Source of the DNA: Albibacillus kandeliae
GTDB lineage: Bacteria > Pseudomonadota > Alphaproteobacteria > Rhodobacterales > Rhodobacteraceae
Length of the DNA stretch: 64,000 nucleotides
Reading direction: 5' to 3'
Assembly: GCF_003116585.1 (NCBI RefSeq)
Contig: NZ_QEHM01000006.1
Span: 372,001 to 436,000, forward strand
Shown here: positions 1-7,926 of the stretch, piece by piece
Layout: each line of letters begins with the position of its first letter
How positions within the stretch are numbered: position 1 is the stretch's first letter
Position numbers and translations under genes: made by a program
The notes under the pieces: model-generated
Databases searched by the model: none
Told to the model about the DNA's origin: nothing
The model's input: the letters and a program-made list of their open reading frames with translations, nothing else

Positions 1-196
1 TGCCGCGATGCTGCCCATCGCCGGTACGGTGCCCGACCTGCGCCAGATGCCCCCGGGCTGCCATTTCCACCCGCGCTGCCCCTTTGCCGACCACAGGTGT
101 GCGACCCAGCGTCCCGACCTGCGCCCGCTGGCAGGCAACCGCCGCTCGGCCTGCCACTATGCCCCGCTGCTGGAAACGCTGGAGACGCGCGCATGA
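1..196 (+). CDS. Peptide ABC transporter ATP-binding protein, C-terminal end (5' truncated by window edge)
   Basis: Only the last ~64 codons are inside the window, so no start can be given. The visible end reads PGCHFHPRCPFADHRC, the cysteine-containing C-terminal oligopeptide/dipeptide transporter domain (oligo_HPY) that follows the ATPase core in DppD/OppD proteins. Its TGA overlaps the ATG of the next gene, a DppF/OppF-type ATPase, the usual D-F pairing. Such ATPases drive uptake of di- or oligopeptides through a pair of membrane permeases that should lie left of the window. Assignment as the D-type partner rests on gene order and is inference. Confidence 0.8.
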   Translation, partial: AAMLPIAGTVPDLRQMPPGCHFHPRCPFADHRCATQRPDLRPLAGNRRSACHYAPLLETLETRA

Positions 197-1248
197 CCCT
201 GCTGACCCTGCGCGACGTGACCCGCGACTTTCACCTGCGCGGCGGCGTGCTGGGCCGTCGCCGGACCCTGCGCGCGCTGGACGGGATCGACCTCGTGCTG
301 CACCCGGGCGAGACCCTTGCGCTGGTCGGGGAGTCCGGCTGCGGCAAGTCCACGCTCGGGCGGATCGTGGCCGGATTGCTGCCCGCGACCTCGGGCGAGC
401 TGCTGGTCGAGGGCAAGCCTGCGCTGAAGGGCAAGGCCCGCGCCCGTCAGATCCAGGTAGTGTTTCAGGACCCCTTTGGCTCGCTGAACCCGCGCATGAG
501 CGTTGGCGACCTCATCGCCGAACCCGCCCTGCTGCATGGTCTGGTCGAGCGGCGCGATGTTGGCCGCCGGGTGGCCGAAACGCTGACCCTCGTCGGCCTG
601 CGCCCGGCGCTCGCCGAACGCTATCCGCACGAGCTCTCCGGCGGTCAACGCCAGCGCGTCGCCATCGCCCGGGCGCTCGCCGCCGAGCCGCGCCTGATCG
701 TCTGCGACGAGGCGGTCTCGGCCCTCGACGTCTCGGTGCAGGCCCAGATCGCCAACCTGTTGCAGGACATCCAGCGCCGGACCGGCGTCAGCCTGCTGTT
801 CATCTCGCACGGGCTGTCGCTGGTGCGGCACATCTCGCACCGGGTCGCGGTCATGTACCTTGGCCGCATCGTCGAGGAGGGCCCGACCGAGCAGGTCTTC
901 GACCACCCGCGCCACCCCTATACCCGCGCGCTGATTTCGGCCACGCCCGAGCCGCTGCCCGGCACCACCGGCCCCGGCGCGGCGCTTTCGGGCGAGGTGC
1001 CGAGCCCGCTGGCGCTCCCCTCCGGCTGCGCCTTTCGCACCCGCTGCCCCCACGCCACCGCCCAATGCGCCGCCAGCGTCCCCCCGCTGTCCGGCCCCGA
1101 ACACGCGGTCGCCTGCTGGCACACCGACACCCTGCCGCCCCATGCGGGCCGTCACACCGAACCGACGCCGCGCATGGCCGCCGCGCTCGACCTCTACCGC
1201 CGCGCCGCCGCGCGCAGGCAAGACCTCACCGAGGAGACACTGACTTGA
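193..1248 (+). CDS. Dipeptide/oligopeptide ABC transporter ATP-binding protein, DppF/OppF type
   Basis: A 351-residue cytoplasmic ATPase that would power peptide import together with the preceding ATPase. Walker A GESGCGKS lies at about residues 46-53, the signature LSGGQ at 148-152, the Walker B/DEA region near 167-178, and the C-terminal oligopeptide domain with CAFRTRCPHATAQC near residues 277-290. I start it at the ATG that overlaps the upstream TGA (ATGA), with GGAGA upstream, because an earlier in-frame start would run into the preceding gene and would not encode family sequence. The next gene starts at a TTG overlapping this stop, so translation is probably coupled. Substrate is not decidable from the ATPase; the neighbouring deacylase suggests an acylated amino acid or peptide. 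Confidence 0.93.
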   Translation: MTLLTLRDVTRDFHLRGGVLGRRRTLRALDGIDLVLHPGETLALVGESGCGKSTLGRIVAGLLPATSGELLVEGKPALKGKARARQIQVVFQDPFGSLNPRMSVGDLIAEPALLHGLVERRDVGRRVAETLTLVGLRPALAERYPHELSGGQRQRVAIARALAAEPRLIVCDEAVSALDVSVQAQIANLLQDIQRRTGVSLLFISHGLSLVRHISHRVAVMYLGRIVEEGPTEQVFDHPRHPYTRALISATPEPLPGTTGPGAALSGEVPSPLALPSGCAFRTRCPHATAQCAASVPPLSGPEHAVACWHTDTLPPHAGRHTEPTPRMAAALDLYRRAAARRQDLTEETLT

Positions 1249-2237
1249 CCACCCAGATCTGGGCCACCGTCGATTACGAGGCCGAAGGTTACCAGACCGG
1301 CGACCTCTGCCTGCCCCACTCGGTGCACCGCTCGGCCTATGGCGTCCTCACCATCCCCGTCGCCGTGATGTCGGGCGGCCCCGGGCCCACCGTGCTGCTG
1401 ACCGGCGGCACCCACGGCGATGAATACGAGGGACCGGTGGCCATCCGCCGCCTGCTGAACTCGCTGAAGCCCGAGCAGGTCCGGGGCCGCATCATCGCCC
1501 TGCCGATGCTGAACGCCCCCGCCTTCCGCGCCGGGCTGCGCACCTCGCCCGAGGACGGTGGCAACCTCAATCGCGCCTACCCCGGTGATCCGGCCAACGG
1601 GCCGACCTCGTCCATCGCGCACTATGTCTCCACCGTGCTGCTGCCGATGTCCGACTACTACCACGACACCCACGCGGGCGGCTCCTCTCTGCAGTACCTG
1701 CCCTTCGTCTCCACCCGCCGTAGCGGCATCACCAGCCTCGACGACACCGCCCTGACCTCTGCCCGCGCCTTCGGGGCCGAGCGCATCGTGATCTGGGACT
1801 ACTCCCCCGACACGCGCCTCTCGACCTCCGAGGCAAACCGCCAGCAGGTCGTCTCTCTCGGCGGCGAATTCGGCGGCGGCGGCTCGGTCTCGCGCGGGGG
1901 CGTGCGGCTGGTCGAGCGCGGCCTTCGTCGCCTGCTGTCGCACTGGGGGCTGATCGACGAACCGGCACCCGACCTCCCCGCCGCCGCCGAGTACCGCATC
2001 GCCGGGCGCGACTACTACGTCTACGCCACCCGCTCCGGCGTCTTCGAACCGGCGGTGGACCTTGGCGACAGGATCGACGGCGGCGCGCTCTGCGGCGCGA
2101 TCTGGAGCACGGAGGACCTTGCCGACGCGCCCAGCGACCAGCATTTTCAACGCGAGGGCACCGTCTTCTGCCTGCGCCACCCGGGCCTCGTCCAGCGCGG
2201 CGACTGCCTTGCCCACCTCGCCACGGAGATCGCGTGA
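1245..2237 (+). CDS. M14-type deacylase (succinylglutamate desuccinylase/aspartoacylase family, DoeB-like)
   Basis: A 330-residue zinc-dependent deacylase. HGDE at residues 57-60 supplies the first zinc His and Glu, and DTH ending at His143 supplies the second His; the GGNLNRAYPG stretch near residues 105-114 is the substrate-binding loop of the aspartoacylase family. Closest recognisable subgroup is the N-acetyl-diaminobutyrate deacetylase (DoeB)-like branch, but the acyl group and amino acid are not proven. The start is a TTG overlapping the previous stop; no ATG lies near the family N-terminus. It sits between a peptide importer and a C39-like protein, so it likely trims an imported N-acylated compound in the cytoplasm. 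Confidence 0.85.
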   Translation: MTTQIWATVDYEAEGYQTGDLCLPHSVHRSAYGVLTIPVAVMSGGPGPTVLLTGGTHGDEYEGPVAIRRLLNSLKPEQVRGRIIALPMLNAPAFRAGLRTSPEDGGNLNRAYPGDPANGPTSSIAHYVSTVLLPMSDYYHDTHAGGSSLQYLPFVSTRRSGITSLDDTALTSARAFGAERIVIWDYSPDTRLSTSEANRQQVVSLGGEFGGGGSVSRGGVRLVERGLRRLLSHWGLIDEPAPDLPAAAEYRIAGRDYYVYATRSGVFEPAVDLGDRIDGGALCGAIWSTEDLADAPSDQHFQREGTVFCLRHPGLVQRGDCLAHLATEIA

Positions 2238-3220
2238 TGACCACGACCCTTGCCACCGCCCCCTTCCGCATCGCGCCCGAGGCCCTGCCCGAGGGGGTCG
2301 CACCGGCCCAACGACCGCAGGCCGCCCGCATCCACGCCATCGGCATCGGTGACCCGGCCGCGCCCGCCGCCATCGCCGTGCTGCGCCAGCGCCGCACCTC
2401 CGAGATGGCCGTGGTGATCGGCTGGCACGCGAACGGTCACGGAACCGCGCTGGCCGAGGGCGTCCTCGCCTTCGCCGAGGCCGAGAGTATCCGCCTGCTC
2501 CGCGCCACCCCCGATCAGCCCGAGGCCATTGCCGACCTCGCCCTTACCGACACCGCGCGCGGCTATGCCCAGCGCTGGATCGGCCCCGAGGTCGTCAGCC
2601 AGTACGAGACTGGCCAGTACCGACAGAGCACCGGCTTCACCTGCGGCCCCGTCTCGCTCTGCATGGCGATGGCCCCCGAGGTGTCGCGCAGCGAGGAAAT
2701 CGCCATCTGGCGCGAGGCGACCTCCATCGTCAGCCTCACCGGCCCCGGCGGCTGCGACCCCTACGGCCTCGCACTCTCCTGCGCGAAACGCGGCTTCGAC
2801 GTGACGGTTTACTTCGACGCCACCGACGCCGTGCTGGTCGACCGCGCCAGCACCGAGGAAAAGAAGGGCATCATCCGCTTTGTCCAGGCCGAGTTCCGGG
2901 AACAAGCGCAGGCGAGCCTGCCCATCATCCCAACCGCCATCACCCCCGAACAACTCACCGAGGCCGTGCGCACCGGCGCGCAGGTGATCCTGCTGATCGA
3001 CCAGTGCCACACCCACGACCACCACGCCCCGCACTGGATCCTGATCCATGCCGAGCGTGATGGGCTGTTTCTGGTCAATGACCCGTGGTCGGAGCCGGAG
3101 GATGGCGAGGGCATAGCCGACATCGACTGCACCCCCACGACGCTGGAGAACCTGATGCTCATGGGCGCCTATGGCGACCCGGCCTACCACGGCGCGCTGA
3201 TCCTGCGGCGTGCCGGTTAG
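2234..3220 (+). CDS. C39-like papain-fold peptidase family protein
   Basis: A 328-residue protein whose second half matches the peptidase C39-like family (DUF3335-type). The probable catalytic Cys137 lies in STGFTCGPVSL, His267 in PHWILIH, and Asp283 in VNDPW, the Cys-His-Asp order of papain-like folds. Residues 1-110 resemble no family I know. No signal peptide or membrane segment is seen, so it should be cytoplasmic. Start may be GTG at 2234 or ATG at 2237, both overlapping the previous stop. Related proteins are known near ATP-grasp ligases and AstE-like deacylases in peptide-modification operons; here it follows an AstE-like deacylase and a peptide importer, which suggests processing of an imported peptide-like compound (inference). 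Confidence 0.8.
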   Translation: MMTTTLATAPFRIAPEALPEGVAPAQRPQAARIHAIGIGDPAAPAAIAVLRQRRTSEMAVVIGWHANGHGTALAEGVLAFAEAESIRLLRATPDQPEAIADLALTDTARGYAQRWIGPEVVSQYETGQYRQSTGFTCGPVSLCMAMAPEVSRSEEIAIWREATSIVSLTGPGGCDPYGLALSCAKRGFDVTVYFDATDAVLVDRASTEEKKGIIRFVQAEFREQAQASLPIIPTAITPEQLTEAVRTGAQVILLIDQCHTHDHHAPHWILIHAERDGLFLVNDPWSEPEDGEGIADIDCTPTTLENLMLMGAYGDPAYHGALILRRAG

Positions 3221-3226
3221 GCAGCC

Positions 3227-4102
3227 TCAGCGCGGGTCCAGCATCGCCTCGGCTTCGGCGCGCGTCGGGATCGCCCCGACCGCGCCCTTGCGGCCGACCT
3301 GCACGGCTGCAGCGGCTGACGCGAGTCCCAGAGCCGCCGCGACCGGGCGGTCGCGGTCCAGCTCGGCAAGGAAGACGCCGAGGAATACGTCCCCCGCCCC
3401 GGTGGTATCGACCACGGGCACGCGAAGCGCATCGACGCGCTGGGACCGGCCCTGCGCGATGTACTCCGCCCCCTCCGCCCCGCGCGTGACCAGCAGCGCC
3501 AGCCCGGCGGGCAGCCTGTCCTCTCCGCCGACCGCCGTGACCAGCTGTTGCAGTTCCACCGCGTTGACCGACAGCAGGTCCACCGTGTCCAGCAGCGGCA
3601 CGACCACCTCGGCCACGAAGGGCGCTGCGGAGAGCGCAACGCGCATCCCGTGGGCGCGGGCCAGCCGTGCGCAGTCTCCGGCCTGATTGGTCTCGTTCTG
3701 GATCAGCAGCCAGTCCCCCGCGGCAGACTCCCCGATCGCCTGCGCGACGACCTCGTCCGGGATCGCGCGGTTCGCGCCCGGGTCCAGCACGATCAGGTTC
3801 TCGCCTTCGCCATCGACGAAGATCGTCGCGCTGCCCGTCTCGCAGCCCTCGACCCCGGCAATCCCTGCTCCGTCCACACCCAATCCGGCGAGCGCCTCGC
3901 GAACGCGCTGGTCGTTCGCCCCCACCGCGCCCACGTGACGTACGGCACCGCCCGCGCGCGTGATGGCAACGGTCTGGTTCAGTCCCTTGCCGCCCAACCC
4001 GATCTGCACCGAGCTGGCCTGAAGTGTCTCGCCCGGGGCCGGGAAATGCGGCACTCGCAAGACCCGGTCCCAGTTGATCGACCCGACGTTGAGGATGGTC
4101 AT
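3227..4102 (-). CDS. PfkB-family sugar kinase, ribokinase-like
   Basis: A 291-residue carbohydrate kinase. The first PfkB signature GGKGLNQTVAITRAGG lies near residues 36-51 and the second, DTTGAGD at 232-238, carries the catalytic Asp238 and the anion hole. Ribokinases phosphorylate a sugar such as ribose or a sugar acid at the terminal hydroxyl using ATP; the true substrate is not set by these motifs. Its ATG overlaps the TGA of the DapA-like gene upstream (4099), so the two are one transcription unit read from the divergent promoter near 5038-5121. A kinase plus a class I aldolase of the DapA/NanA fold is a typical sugar-acid module (inference). Confidence 0.9.
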   Translation of the reverse strand: MTILNVGSINWDRVLRVPHFPAPGETLQASSVQIGLGGKGLNQTVAITRAGGAVRHVGAVGANDQRVREALAGLGVDGAGIAGVEGCETGSATIFVDGEGENLIVLDPGANRAIPDEVVAQAIGESAAGDWLLIQNETNQAGDCARLARAHGMRVALSAAPFVAEVVVPLLDTVDLLSVNAVELQQLVTAVGGEDRLPAGLALLVTRGAEGAEYIAQGRSQRVDALRVPVVDTTGAGDVFLGVFLAELDRDRPVAAALGLASAAAAVQVGRKGAVGAIPTRAEAEAMLDPR

Positions 4103-5037
4103 GCCACCGCCTGCGCCGCGATCTCCGCCCGGAACTGCGTGGTCCCGGTCTCGATATGCTCCAGCAGGTCCATGACCGCCCAGTAGCGCTCGGTGATGTC
4201 AAAGTCGGTCACCCGCGAATGGGCCGAGCCGAAGGTCCCGAGGCGCGTGTGATAAATCTTTGCCAGCCCCGGATAGCCCATCGGTTCCGCCATCGCCGCC
4301 AGCGCGAGGAAGACTTCCAGCCGCCGCCGCAGGTCGCTGTCGGCATCGCGGTTGGCATAGAGCCAGGCGTAGAGGTCGGGATGGATGTTGGTGAACACCC
4401 CGGCAAAGCCCTTGCCCCCGGCGCGCATCGCCTCTGCGGCGATGGCGGCATTGGCATTCACCACGGCAAAGTCCGACCCATCGGCCATCGCCACGCGGCG
4501 ACGGACGGTGTCGATGTCGCAGGAGACGTCCTTGAGCGTCACGAAGCGCCCCGAGTCGCGGCACAGCTTGAACTCGTCATCGCTCAGCAGGCGTCGGTAG
4601 GGCGCGGGGCATTCGTAGAGACCAAGCGGCATGTCCGACGGAACGCTGCCCATCGCGAGGTCCAGTCCGGCGCGAAACGCCTCGGTCCCGCTGTTGTTCG
4701 GGTCGAGGTGGTTGGTGACAAAGACCATCGCGTCGACGCCGGTCGCCGCCATCGCCTTCAGCTCCTCGCGTTGCGCCTCGGGCGCGTCGCTGATGTGTCC
4801 GGAGCCGATGACCGTCACGCGACCGGCGGCAAACTCCACCGTCCTACGCGCCAGTTCGACCCGTTCCGCAAGGGTCAGGCGCTGCATCTCGCTCGACTGG
4901 CACACCGCGAACAGGGTGTCGGCCCCATGATCCACGTACCAGTCGACGAGTCGGCCCAGCCCTTCCCAGTCGATGCGATTGTCGTCGGTGAAGGGCGTGA
5001 GCATCACCGGGACGATGCCGTCCGCTTTTTTTTGCAT
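4099..5037 (-). CDS. Dihydrodipicolinate synthase (DapA/NanA) family Schiff-base aldolase or lyase
   Basis: A 312-residue TIM-barrel enzyme. It shows the family Tyr141 in LYECP and the Schiff-base Lys169 in TLKDVS, equivalent to E. coli DapA Tyr133 and Lys161. The family makes or cleaves carbon-carbon bonds of pyruvate or related 2-oxo acids. Against true DapA, the location with a sugar kinase and away from lysine genes argues for a catabolic role, such as sugar-acid aldolase. It is first in a minus-strand pair with the PfkB kinase. The intergenic region upstream holds the candidate IclR-family operator at 5074-5093. Confidence 0.88.
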   Translation of the reverse strand: MQKKADGIVPVMLTPFTDDNRIDWEGLGRLVDWYVDHGADTLFAVCQSSEMQRLTLAERVELARRTVEFAAGRVTVIGSGHISDAPEAQREELKAMAATGVDAMVFVTNHLDPNNSGTEAFRAGLDLAMGSVPSDMPLGLYECPAPYRRLLSDDEFKLCRDSGRFVTLKDVSCDIDTVRRRVAMADGSDFAVVNANAAIAAEAMRAGGKGFAGVFTNIHPDLYAWLYANRDADSDLRRRLEVFLALAAMAEPMGYPGLAKIYHTRLGTFGSAHSRVTDFDITERYWAVMDLLEHIETGTTQFRAEIAAQAVA

Positions 5038-5073
5038 TTCTGCCTCTTTCGGATGGATTTGTAATCAATTTTG

Positions 5074-5093
5074 TTTTTAGAATAGCATTCCAA
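5074..5093 (-). promoter_or_regulatory. Candidate IclR-family operator, copy 1 (divergent kinase/propeller promoter)
   Basis: On the minus strand this reads TTGGAATGCTATTCTAAAAA. It contains the inverted repeat GAAT-GCT-ATTC inside TTnGAAT...ATTCnAA. The same element occurs upstream of the IclR gene at 14050-14069 with 16 of 20 bases identical, including TTGGAAT and TTCTAAAAA. IclR-family sites are commonly pseudo-palindromes of the TGGAAAT-ATTTCCA type, which this resembles. Binding is inference. Confidence 0.5.
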
Positions 5094-5121
5094 ATTTAGG
5101 CGAAACAAGGAGATTCATCAG

Positions 5122-7098
5122 GTGAGCGTCAAAAGATGGGAGGATGACGCAACGGTCTGGCACGGTCCGGACTACGGTGCGGAAGCGCTGGAGTATCATC
5201 CCGACGTGACCTCGGCAGCGGTGGCCGGGCGGATCATCACCTGTGTCGACGTGGTGGACTGGTCCGGCACCGGCACCCGCGACCTTCTGCTGTCGGCCTG
5301 GGACCCCTGCTATGACGGCAAGGTCTTCCTGCGCCGCCAGATCGGCACCCATGACGACGGCACTCCTATTCTCGGCGAAGAGGAAGAGGTCGAGGGCGTA
5401 CGCGGCTACGTGACCGCGGTGCCTGACGGTGACGTGTTTCACCTCGTCTCGGCCTCGCGGATGCGCAAGACGATCTACCTGTTCCCCAACATCGGCACCA
5501 AGGGCGCGCCCGCCTTCGGCGATCCCGTCGTGCTCGAGCTCGACGCCGACTGGGTGAAGGGCAACGAATACTACCACATGGCACGCTTTCACGACATCGA
5601 CGGCGATGGCGTGCCCGAGCTGATCGTGGGCAGCGACTCGTGGGACGACTACTGGCCCAACGGGCTGGAATGGAACGACCACGGTTACCGCGGCTACGAC
5701 GCCGCCGGGCGCTGGCTGGGCGGTCCGCTGCGGGGCTTTCTCTACGCCTTCAAGAACACCGGCACCCTCGCCGCCCCGGTGCTGGACAAGGGCCGGCCGA
5801 TGATGGCGGGCGATACCCCGCTGGAGGTTTACGGTCAGCTGGCCCCGGCCTTCGGTGCCTTCACGCCCGGCCAGCAGAGCCTTGTGGCCGGGGAGTTCTG
5901 GAACATCCTCCACATTGCGCGCCAGCGGCCTGACGGGCATTTCGAGCCGAACCGGCTGATCCAGACGCCGGACGACCGGACCCTGGAGCTTGACCAGTGC
6001 ATCCACCTGCCCTGCGTCACCGACTGGAACGGCGACGGCACGCTCGACATCCTCGTCGGGGCCGAAGACGGCTATGTCACCTACCTGCGCAACCGCGGGC
6101 TGGGCGAAGATGGGCTGCCCCGGTTCGAAAAGGTCGGAAGGGTCGAGACCACCAAACCCCTGATCCACGCGGGCGTGCTGCCGAGTCCGGCCGCGCATGA
6201 CTTCACCGGCAACGGACGTCCCGACCTCGTCGTCGGCAACTCCACCGGTGAGCTGCTGTTCTACGAGAACCGGGGCGACGACGACCCTCGCCACCTCGGC
6301 AAGGACGTGATGCTGACCGCCGGGGGCGAACCCGTCCGCATTGCCGCCGGCCTCACCGGCTCGATCCAGGGGCCGTCGGAAAAGATGTTCGGCTATTCCT
6401 GCCCCACCATCGCCGACTGGACCGGCAGCGGGCGCGGCGACATCCTGTGCAGCGACGTGACCGGCTACCACCGGCTGTTCCGCAACCTCGGCGGTGGCGT
6501 GACCCCGCCGCGCTTTGCCCGCGAGGAGCTGCTGACCTACGAGGGCAAGCCGCTCAAGACGGTCTGGCGGGTCCGGCCCGCCGTGACGGACTGGACCGGC
6601 AGCGGCCAGTTGCACTACCTCGCACTCGACGCCGAGGGCGTCCTCTCGGATTGGACCCGCGCCTCCGATACCGAGCTGACGGACAAGCGGCACCTGACAT
6701 GGGAAGACGGCCGCACGATCCGCTTTACCGTCGACGTCGGCGGCGGGCGTGGCCGGGTCAAGCTGTGCCTCTGCGACTGGGAAGGAACCGGGCGCACCGA
6801 CCTGATCTTTGGCACCCACGCCCGCGCCTGCGTGCCCGACGACCCGGCGACCGGCGCGCCGCGCAACACCACCAGACAGGCGGGGCTGTTCTATTCCCGC
6901 AACGTGGGCACGCCCGAGGAGCCACGCTTTGCCCTGCCCGTCCCGATGAAGCACAAGGGCGAGACCATCGCCATGGCCATGCATGTCGCCTCGCCCGAGG
7001 CGGTGGACTGGGCCGGGCGCGGCACGCTCGACCTCGTGGTCGGGGTCGAGGACGGCAGCCTCGTCTGGCTGAAACGGGAGGACCTGTCGTGGCAGTGA
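5122..7098 (+). CDS. FG-GAP/VCBS repeat beta-propeller protein without signal peptide
   Basis: A 658-residue protein built of FG-GAP-type repeats. Calcium-loop-like cores D-W/F-x-G-x-G-x-x-D start near Asp46, 158, 301, 360, 432, 490, 552 and 629 (for example DWNGDGTLDILVG and DFTGNGRPDLVVG), enough for a seven- or eight-bladed propeller. Most such proteins are secreted, but this one begins MSVKRWEDDATVWHG with no signal peptide or membrane helix. It starts at GTG after AAGGAG. The next gene, a shikimate-dehydrogenase-like enzyme, overlaps its end by 10 bases, so it is in a metabolic operon. It could be a cytoplasmic lyase or a carbohydrate-binding scaffold; I cannot name a function. Confidence 0.8.
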   Translation: MSVKRWEDDATVWHGPDYGAEALEYHPDVTSAAVAGRIITCVDVVDWSGTGTRDLLLSAWDPCYDGKVFLRRQIGTHDDGTPILGEEEEVEGVRGYVTAVPDGDVFHLVSASRMRKTIYLFPNIGTKGAPAFGDPVVLELDADWVKGNEYYHMARFHDIDGDGVPELIVGSDSWDDYWPNGLEWNDHGYRGYDAAGRWLGGPLRGFLYAFKNTGTLAAPVLDKGRPMMAGDTPLEVYGQLAPAFGAFTPGQQSLVAGEFWNILHIARQRPDGHFEPNRLIQTPDDRTLELDQCIHLPCVTDWNGDGTLDILVGAEDGYVTYLRNRGLGEDGLPRFEKVGRVETTKPLIHAGVLPSPAAHDFTGNGRPDLVVGNSTGELLFYENRGDDDPRHLGKDVMLTAGGEPVRIAAGLTGSIQGPSEKMFGYSCPTIADWTGSGRGDILCSDVTGYHRLFRNLGGGVTPPRFAREELLTYEGKPLKTVWRVRPAVTDWTGSGQLHYLALDAEGVLSDWTRASDTELTDKRHLTWEDGRTIRFTVDVGGGRGRVKLCLCDWEGTGRTDLIFGTHARACVPDDPATGAPRNTTRQAGLFYSRNVGTPEEPRFALPVPMKHKGETIAMAMHVASPEAVDWAGRGTLDLVVGVEDGSLVWLKREDLSWQ

Positions 7099-7892
7099 CG
7101 ATCAACGGCACCACCCGGCTGATGGGCGTGATCGGCGACCCGATCGCGCAGGCCCGCACCCCCGGCGCGATCAACCCGATCTTTGCCGCCAAGGGCGCAG
7201 ATATCGCCTGCGTGCCCCTGCATGTGCCGAGCGCCGAGCTTGCCACCGTCTGGGCGGGCCTGCGGGCCATGCCCAACCTCGTGGGGTTCGGCATCACCCT
7301 GCCCCACAAGCAGCAGGCGCTGGACCTCTGCGACAGCCTCGACCCGGTGGCGGCGCGCGTCGGCGCGGTGAACCTCGTCCGGCGCGAGGCGGACGGCAGC
7401 CTGCGCGGCTACCAGTTCGACGGTGCGGGCTTCGTGCGCGGGCTGCTCACTGCCGGCATCGCCATCGAGGGGCGGAGCTGCCTCATAGTCGGCGCGGGCG
7501 GCGCGGCGGTGGCCATTGCCTTTGCCCTGGCCGAGGCCGGGGCGTCGGAGATTGTCGTGGCCAACCGCACGCGCGACAAGGCCGAGGCGCTGGTCGCCAA
7601 GGTGAACGCCGACCTCGGGCGGGAGGTCGCCCGCGCAGGCGATCCGCTGCCGCAGGCCGGGCAGCTGGTCGTCAACGCAACCTCGCTCGGGCTGAAGGAC
7701 AGCGATCCGCTGCCGCTGGACCCGGCCCTGCTGCACCCCGGAATGACCATGGCCGAGGTGATCGCGCAGCCCGAAGTCACCGCGCTGCTGCGCGCCGCCG
7801 AGGCGCGCGGGGTTCAGGTCCACTCGGGACTGCGCATGATCGAAGGTCAGGTCGGCGCCATCGCCGACCATATCTGCGAGCTCTGGGGCTAA
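7089..7892 (+). CDS. Shikimate dehydrogenase-like oxidoreductase (NADP-type fingerprint)
   Basis: A 267-residue AroE-fold protein. The catalytic Lys74 is present in GITLPHK, the nucleotide-binding loop is VGAGGAAVAIAFAL near residues 137-150, and the strand-2 end reads NRT, the fingerprint of NADP-preferring members. The shikimate carboxylate-binding Ser-x-Ser of true AroE is replaced by QARTP near residues 20-24, so the natural substrate is probably not shikimate itself, or it is bound differently. Start is GTG at 7089 with GGGAGG about seven bases upstream; GTG 7095 is an alternative. It is translationally coupled to the FG-GAP gene and ends 34 bases from a convergent paralogue. Confidence 0.85.
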   Translation: MAVTINGTTRLMGVIGDPIAQARTPGAINPIFAAKGADIACVPLHVPSAELATVWAGLRAMPNLVGFGITLPHKQQALDLCDSLDPVAARVGAVNLVRREADGSLRGYQFDGAGFVRGLLTAGIAIEGRSCLIVGAGGAAVAIAFALAEAGASEIVVANRTRDKAEALVAKVNADLGREVARAGDPLPQAGQLVVNATSLGLKDSDPLPLDPALLHPGMTMAEVIAQPEVTALLRAAEARGVQVHSGLRMIEGQVGAIADHICELWG

Positions 7893-7900
7893 TGATCGCC

Positions 7901-7922
7901 GGGCCGGTGTCGCAACCGGCCC
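7901..7922. terminator. Hairpin in the convergent gap between the two shikimate-dehydrogenase-like genes
   Basis: GGGCCGGT (7901-7908) pairs perfectly with ACCGGCCC (7915-7922) around a 6-base loop. It fills the 34-base space between two convergent stop codons and could end transcription from both sides. There is no run of T on either strand, so intrinsic termination is likely weak or assisted. Confidence 0.45.
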
Positions 7923-7926
7923 CGCC

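Noticed and set aside
84-2237. One 717-codon open frame covering the DppF-like ATPase and the deacylase
   Set aside because: The first ~387 codons are an out-of-phase reading of the ATPase gene (Arg/Pro/Ala-rich, no family features); only the part from TTG 1245 encodes the deacylase.
5077-6984. 635-codon open frame antisense to the FG-GAP gene
   Set aside because: It mirrors codon structure of a GC-rich gene, shows no domain, and the plus-strand repeats are unmistakable.
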